The position numbers and the translations under genes were made by a program. The notes beneath the pieces are model-generated. The model worked only from the letters and a program-made list of their open reading frames with translations. It was not told the origin of the DNA and made no database searches. A DNA stretch of 64,000 nucleotides from NCBI GenBank assembly GCA_960531495.1, contig OY482855.1, forward strand, positions 2,170,001-2,234,000, written 5' to 3'. This DNA comes from Zeus faber. Its lineage: Eukaryota > Chordata > Actinopteri > Zeiformes > Zeidae. Numbering within the stretch: position 1 is the first letter of the stretch; the number at the start of each line of letters is the position of its first letter. This document shows positions 58,170-64,000 of the stretch, piece after piece.

Positions 58170-60592
58170 GGCGGGGTGTCCATGCGGGGTCCTCCCTTTC
58201 CTCTCGAGGAAGCTCCTCTTCCTCTCTGAGGGGGGCGGTAGGATCCTCTATATAATTGCTGGGGTTGTTGGTTCTGGGGGCATTCCCTTGCCCAGTGGTC
58301 ACTTTGGCCACAGATGAAACATCCTGTAGTTTTCTCGGGTCCTCCCCATCCTCTAGAGGATTGGAATTGTCCTCTCCCTCTCAGTTGCTGCCATTGGGGG
58401 GGGCCTTGGGGGTATGAGGGTGCGGGGGCCCCTGGATACTGCCGCTGGGGATATTCATAGGGAGTCCAGGCCTGCTGCCATTGGGGTAGGTGCTGGGCTG
58501 GTGGGTAGGCGGGGGTTACAGTTAGGGGCTGTGGTCCTGTCCATTGTAGTGGCGCGGTTTGGGGCGGGGCCTGTGCTTCAGGGGTGGTGACTACTGCTTG
58601 CACAGTTGCTTTCTTCTTTTTGTCCGTATTGACTTCATCTTCCAGTTTTTTTACCTGCATTTTTAGTAGTCTGGTTTGTATGGAATCTTTCTCCAGGAAT
58701 TCGTCTTCTTGCTTTTTGATGTGTCTTTCCAGGTGATGGATGAGATGGCTCTCCCACTGTCTCTCGGTCATGTCTGACAGTCAAACTGTGTCTGCGAGCT
58801 ACAGCCTGACATCTCCTGGGAGGCCATTTTGGCATTTGGCATCTGCATGTACATGGGGAGACCCACTAGGCAGGGGTCATGACGTTCTACAGTGCTATCA
58901 CTCCAGAGCTCCTTTGCTCATGTGAGATAGGCGTGTGGTTCTTCCCCATTTTTAAATCTCAGGCCTGCCAGGGCCACTGTGTTGCGTCTGGTCGGCCAGG
59001 TTTCTCCTATGGCTGTCCATATGTCATTCCGCATGTGGTCGAATAGGTGCTCGTGTGCCATGGTGAGGGTTCTAACTTCTCTTTCCAGGGAGGTCAGGGT
59101 GATGTTTCCTGCTGTGGCGCGGAGAATGGCTCGCACATCTCTTAGGGCTAGTGTGTCAGCCGCTGTGTGGTTTTCGAAGATTCGGATCCATGCTGCAGCT
59201 CCTTTGTCCAACGCTGATAGGTTGCCTTTGAGGGCCTGCATGTCGCGGTGGTACCAGGGAACAAATGTTTCTCTTTTGGCGGACTGCTTTTGTTCCTCCT
59301 CTCATTGTCTAATTTTCGAGCGGGTAACTATCCCTATTGCTGACGATCTTCTGGCCTGGCTTTTGGATGATGCTATAAGGGTTCCTTTTCTTCTGTTGTC
59401 GTTTGTGTACTCTCCCCGGGAGCTGCCACTGTTTTTGAATGACCACTTTTTTGTCTTAGTCTCGTGGTCTGACATGGGTTCTTCTTCCCAGGAGCGGAGG
59501 GGGGTGGGGTGTCTTTGTTTTGTTTTCTTAAAGGTGTATTTGGGGACTACAGGGGTAGGTGAAGGTGTGGGCTGGCTTCGGGTCTTTTGTTTTTCTTTGG
59601 GTTGTTGTTTGGCTGTAGCGTCTGCAGGAGGTGCTATGAGATGAACATGGGTTGTGTTGGCATCCTCTGGTAGTGGGCCACATTGTCCAGTCAGTGTGAC
59701 AGTTGCGTGGCTAACCCTTGTGGTACATTTCTTTTTCCTTTCTTGATGTCTTTTTGTGGTTTGTAGGACTGGCAAGTGCATTCGTCGTCCTCTGTATTAG
59801 AGGAGAGAAACTCTTTGTGTCTGTTTGATCGTTAGGGGGCGATGTCTGATCATTGTCCTTGTTCTCACTGTCAGATGGCTTTGGGGAGGGCTGTACTCGG
59901 AAATGGATTTGGATCGGGCCTTCCATTACTAATACGGGTGCTTGTATTTCTGGCGGGGGTGGGGTGGCTATTTTCTGGTTGCTCAGCACAGGGGGCGCTG
60001 TTGCTTCAGGTGTGTGCTCGGTCTTAGGGTTGTACGGAGAGGGGGGGTGCCGATGTGTTTCTTCATCGGCCAGCAGGGAGGGGTAGCGGGATGGGGTGGT
60101 GTGTGGTTGGAGTGGGGTGTGACCTTGGGGGATGGGTTCGGGGAGGGGTGGTAACTTGTCTTCTTGTGGGGGGTAGGGTTCCTTCTGGGCTTCTACCACT
60201 GCCTTGGTTGCGGCATTTCTGATTTTATTGCGACGTTCGACAATCATTTCCGCTCGAATCCATGCCGTCATTATGTGCTGAACCAGCGCCCATTGTGCAC
60301 GCTGCTTGTTTAACTTGCGCTTTCAAGCCCCCATTAATCCAGGGTTGTTTTTTGCATCCACTCCTGCTTCAGCCAGCAGTCTTTTTTCTTCCTCTATCAC
60401 CTTGGTGCGGTTTTCTGCTGTCGGGGTAGTGTCTTTCGACCACCACCCTGCTTTGATCCATTTTTGTTCATATTTATGGAATTTCCAAGTTTCTCAAGCA
60501 TGGAACTTTGGCTCTGTTCTGTTCTTGAGCTCAGCTACAGCTTCAATACGAATCTCACTGGTGCCGGGTCTGGGGGATGGGGTCTTTTCCAT
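58154..60592 (-). pseudogene. gag: gag of the main retrovirus
   Basis: ATG at 60,592. TGA codons at 60,494-60,496 and 60,323-60,325 interrupt the matrix part. The frame continues through a Pro-rich segment to about 59,711, then shifts into a Lys/Thr-rich segment (59,781-59,302). A capsid piece lies at 59,241-58,918, ending in a stop. Two further stops precede the last frame (58,771-58,154). That frame has a Glu/Lys-rich helix, a Pro/Gln-rich region and one zinc knuckle, C-x2-C-x4-H-x4-C (residues 151-164 of that frame), followed by Arg/Gly-rich sequence. One knuckle is typical of class I viruses. Confidence 0.85.
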
Positions 60593-61671
60593 TATGTTTT
60601 TGAATGGCAGGAGAACAAAAGACATGGGAAGAAGTGGGAGGGGGAAACCTCAAATGTTCGGATCTCAATGTGTTTCTGGTGCAGCTACGCCACTAGTGGT
60701 CTTTTAGGTTATTACAGGTCAACTTTTTTTTTTTTTTTTGTATTTTTTTTTTATATATTGCCCTTTTATCTAGGGCAATTTGAGGAGGTTGTTCATACAC
60801 ATACACACACAAAACCTCTATCACACATGCACAGACTCTATCAAACACACACTCTCTTAAACACAAAGACTGTCTCAAACACACACACGCCCGCGGTCTC
60901 TCTCACATTCACACACACGCATGGTACCTCTCTTTCCACACACACAAGGTACCTCGTTGCGCACACTCTCACTCACACAGCCGGCAATACAATTTTACGC
61001 TAAGTCACGTGAATTGGGCCTTTAACCCTTTAATATTTGGTTTCTCTAAGAACCGGGCCTTTAACCCCTAAATGCTTGGCTTCCTTTTTACTTTAAAAAT
61101 GATTCCGGGCCTTTCACCCTTAAATGAAATTACCGACTATCGACTACCCTTCTGAAGGCTGAGTTTAACATTTTTCATCGCCAGACATCACTTAGTTTAG
61201 GCATTTCGGAGGTCTTTTCAACAACCGGGCCTAAACGGGATTCGGAATTACTTCACGAGTTAAACATTGTTCATCACCAAAACGTCGCTCAGTTTAGGCA
61301 TACTGGATGTATTCTCTACACACGGGCCCAAACGTTACGTGGAATTACTACGCAAGTTAAACACACAGCCGCTTCGAAGGGGGGTTTCCTAACCCGTTCC
61401 CTTAACTTACCTTACTACCGTTCTCATCAAACAATCCAATTTCTCCTCTCCACAATATTTAACAATTATTATTCATGCATCATTCAACAATACATCCCCA
61501 AAACCACAAAGTTGTTCGTCCAGCCTTAAACAGTACAACACTTCCACCTAAAATATTCCTATCTAATCTATGCAGACTTCATGAAATGGCTCTGCTCACC
61601 TTTTAGCGGGTACCCATGGAAGTATCGCAACCGTTCAGGCTTTCGGAACTCCTCTGCAGTCTTGTAATGGG
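60593..61671 (-). other. Retroviral leader, right copy
   Basis: It mirrors the left leader. The two repeats of about 95 bp lie near 61,170-61,362 and the GGCCTTTAACCC repeats near 61,015-61,120. The CA/GT microsatellite lies at about 60,785-60,985. Differences from the left copy are few (for example a 2-base indel in an A run and single-base changes). Confidence 0.65.
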
Positions 61672-61689
61672 ATCACGTCGGGGTCACCA
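61672..61689 (-). promoter_or_regulatory. Retroviral primer-binding site, tRNA-Trp type, right copy
   Basis: The reverse complement of TGGTGACCCCGACGTGAT. It is identical to the left copy and is placed between the LTR region and leader of the main element. Confidence 0.8.
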
Positions 61690-61692
61690 ATT

Positions 61693-62270
61693 TGTCGTGT
61701 TCAAAATTTCCAAATCCGGAATGATGGGATGAAACTGGAACTTTGAGCTACGGAGAGTTTATAGGACGGTTTGAGAATCTACCAAAAAATAAAAAACGTT
61801 TTACGTCGACGTGGTTAGTCCTAAACTGCGTGTCTCATCTAGCATACATTTCACCCAGGAGTCTGCAGAAACTTTGTTTCCTCGTCACTTTGTTACAAAC
61901 GACAGACCCCCCTTTGCGAGGCGGTCCCGCCTTTGTTATTTCCCATCTCCCGAGTATCTAGTTTCAGACTCCCCGCTGTGTGTGCGCCAGATTAACCGTT
62001 TCAGTGCCGGTTTCTAACTGGTTGCGTAGTTACACCCAGTGTCTTTAGACATGTTTTAATTTTGGCTCTGACTGATCAATAAAACTGTATTTCATAATTA
62101 CCCACTATATGAATGATAGTAATGTACATGAATAAATTTATGTAATGTATACTGTAGTATACACACATATAGTTTTGCTATCGAGGATTAGTTCAATCTG
62201 TAATGTTATAGTTATAGTAGTATAGTTATATGTAGTACGTAATAGTTATAGTATATGTATATATATATAT
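61693..62270 (-). mobile_element. Retroviral LTR region, right copy (outer boundary not resolved)
   Basis: It ends (minus strand) in ACACGACA at 61,693. About 70-80 bases upstream of the primer site lies a CCTATAAA box (near 61,763), preceded by a T-rich stretch, a good candidate core promoter. The segment with this box is missing from the left copy. The upstream part is shared by both arms as far as the TA-rich run near 62,250. The outer end of the LTR could not be fixed. Confidence 0.45.
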
Positions 62271-62279
62271 ATTTTTTTT

Positions 62280-62960
62280 TTTCTCACAAAACCCAACAGG
62301 AAGTCGGCCATTTTTTATTTTCCTGACTTTTTAGTCATATTTATGTTTTGTACTTTAGCGAAACTCCTCCTTGGCGATTTATCGGATCGGCTTCAAACTT
62401 GACGAGTGTCTACAAGACACCTTCACAGCTTAACATTATCAAAATATATATATTTTTTGGCACACGGTGTGGGCGTGGCAACACGTTAAATTTCATGTTC
62501 CAAAAGATACTTGGAAATTCACGAAACTTTGTGCACTCGTCAGTCCCAGTGTGGCAATTGATATTCTATGGGTTCCGTGCTTGGGCATGGCAAAATGACC
62601 GGACACGCCCTGTTGAAAATTTCAAAACATCAAACCTATTCACTTTTTAACATGAAATTGGGTATATTAATGTAACATCACTAGACTCGAAAAAAATTAT
62701 ATTGCCGCCATGACCGACACCCAACCAACAGGAAGGTGGCCATATTGGATTTAATGTGCGCAAACTCCTAGGGGATTCATCAGATCGACTTCAAAGTTCG
62801 CGAGTGTCTACAAGACACTTTGGGGATTAAATTTATTAAAACATTGGGTTTTCGTCACACAATGTGGGCATGGCACTGTGTTGAATTGAAGTGTTAACCT
62901 GACTTTTGGGGCCTTAAGAAACTCGAAAAATCACAAAACTTTTCAAGATCAAACCTATTC
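62280..62960 (+). repeat. Dispersed repeat of about 440 bp, right-arm copies
   Basis: A full unit (about 62,290-62,726) and a shortened second unit (62,727 to about 62,960) lie head to tail. Each starts with CCAACAGGAAG and carries the GAGTGTCTACAAGACAC block. The second unit fuses into the short-ORF segment. Confidence 0.75.
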
Positions 62961-63245
62961 ACTTTTTTAGTATCTCCTCCGAGATCTGCATAGAATTCCA
63001 GCAGGTTTTCCTCTTGTCTTTCTCCTCCGTCGGCGTATTGGTAAACACAGTGGCGGCAGGACAAAGAGATCTTAGTACGTACTCCGGTATGTTGCGAAAA
63101 AGTCCGTATGAGGTGTCGAACAGACGTCCAGGAGTGCTTGTCGTTCATATTGTAATAGCGACAGTGCACTGCATGCAAAAATAAGAACAATACAAATAGT
63201 AATAAACACAAAACTAAGAGTTGAATGCAGAGCCGGTATGTCTAT
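62894..63245 (-). other. Short hydrophobic-leader ORF segment, copy 3
   Basis: This is the third copy of the segment at 36,345-36,741, on the minus strand. It differs from the other two by several substitutions and small gaps (for example a Leu-to-His change after the FSQ residues, and loss of residues before KFC), while the first two copies are identical to each other. It is the most diverged copy. Confidence 0.4.
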
Positions 63246-64000
63246 ACTACGGCGCACCCGGAAGTTAGTCCGGGTTAACTCATAAGTTAGCTAGCTTCCT
63301 CTGCTGAACCAATATTTTACTAAAATGACTTTTACAACTCTCTTTGCTCCAACTTCCATCCTTAACAAAGAATCCCAAATGCATCATTTGCTAACTTTCC
63401 CACTTTCATTGTCTTTCACATCAACTTCCATAATCATTTCAGCCTGTCAACTAACTTTACAGCTCTCTCGCCTTGTTATATTTTTTTCAAATAAATTTAA
63501 AGCCTTACAGTATCCTTTCCAGAAATCCTACCAGATATTTAGATTATAACGCTACTTTTAAACCAAGGACTCATGTGGGAAACTAGTTTGACATGTTGTG
63601 TACAACACACATACTATGCTTACTGTATCTCACATTTATACATTTGCTTGTTTTTAATCGCGATTTTCATCAGCCATGTAGCTAAACATACCCCGAGACA
63701 CTGATAAAATGTCTCCGAACTCATCTCATCCATACGTGCTCCAGAGTGATCCATCGGCCAGGCGGTCACACGCCTCAAACACCATTTCAATCACCCAAGG
63801 ATTCATTCATTCAACGCTTTTGCTAGGATGGGTCAAGAATAATCTATAATAATCATGTATTTAATAATGTCGATTTTATTATTGGATAACATAAAGCAAA
63901 TAAACAGACAAAAACCACGATTCTCTTGATCAATGCAAAATTGGCTACTTCATAAGTAAGGCATACATTTTTAATGTACAACACATCTCTGAGTACTTAA

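Larger units (their letters stand above)
53330..61692 (-). mobile_element. Class I (gamma/epsilon-like) endogenous retrovirus, defective
   Basis: On the minus strand the order is LTR region, tRNA-Trp primer site, leader of about 1.08 kb, gag with one zinc knuckle, protease region, RT with YVDD, RNase H, integrase, and partial env. A single Cys-His knuckle, the RT style and the integrase style fit gamma- or epsilon-like fish retroviruses. All genes carry frameshifts or stops except a 365-codon RNase H/integrase frame. No 3' LTR was seen before the dispersed repeat block at 53,320, so the 3' end is deleted or rearranged. Confidence 0.88.
60200..64000 (-). repeat. Right arm of the long inverted duplication
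   Basis: This is the reverse complement of 35,590-39,190. It contains gag start, leader, primer site, LTR region, dispersed repeat, short-ORF segment copy 3 and flank. The arm continues beyond the window. It carries about 205 bases (about 61,710-61,910) that are absent from the left arm. Confidence 0.92.

Noticed and set aside
54467..60154. Plus-strand frames across the retrovirus body
   Set aside because: They are shadows of the minus-strand gag and pol. None shows a domain.
1..64000. tRNA or rRNA genes
   Set aside because: I saw no cloverleaf-compatible stretch with A and B boxes and no rRNA-like sequence. The only tRNA-related match is the retroviral primer site.

Overview
The window looks like a repeat-dominated, probably heterochromatic stretch of a ray-finned (teleost) fish chromosome. 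The basis is a fish-type Ty3/Gypsy element, a class I endogenous retrovirus, hAT remnants, a short dispersed motif that is very common in teleost genomes (about 48,825-48,890), CA microsatellites, and degenerate intron-bearing pseudogenes. No intact cellular gene was found. Every long open frame is either a satellite artefact or part of a decayed mobile element.

Layout. (1) 1-34,719 is one continuous satellite-like array of GAAA/GATT/GAAT tetramers whose dominant module is the 12-mer GAAAGAAAGATT. Inside it are at least four large tandem duplications (about 2.39, 1.65, 6.05 and 1.74 kb). (2) At 34,720-34,777 the array abuts a hAT-type terminus with an nTCTAGAn-like flank, so the array appears to lie inside a hAT element. 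(3) 34,778-40,129 is an interruption. It holds a hAT transposase tail, a short-ORF segment, copies of a roughly 440-bp dispersed repeat, and the 5' end of a retrovirus (LTR region, tRNA-Trp type primer site, leader, first part of gag) on the + strand. It closes with an inverted copy of its own beginning. (4) 40,131-41,970 is more of the same satellite. (5) 42,164-44,573 is a Ty3/Gypsy element with large internal deletions but an intact 5-bp target duplication. (6) 44,574-51,390 is mostly non-coding. It contains a fold-back element, a SANT/Myb-like exon, and a multi-exon SGNH-hydrolase-like pseudogene. (7) 51,390-53,320 holds a second retroviral fragment and a head-to-head block of the dispersed repeat. 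(8) 53,330-61,690 is the minus-strand retrovirus: leader, gag, pro, pol and a partial env. All are broken except a nearly complete integrase frame. (9) 60,200-64,000 is an inverted copy of 35,590-39,190 and runs off the window end.

How the parts relate. The two retroviral 5' ends are arms of one inverted duplication about 3.6-3.8 kb long, separated by 21 kb. Both arms carry the same two TGA codons in gag, so the duplication followed inactivation of the virus. The extra inverted 938-bp piece at 39,192-40,129 matches the left arm better than the right arm, so it formed later. The locus reads as a history of nested insertion, inversion and tandem amplification. Copy counts and exact lengths in the satellite depend on assembly quality.
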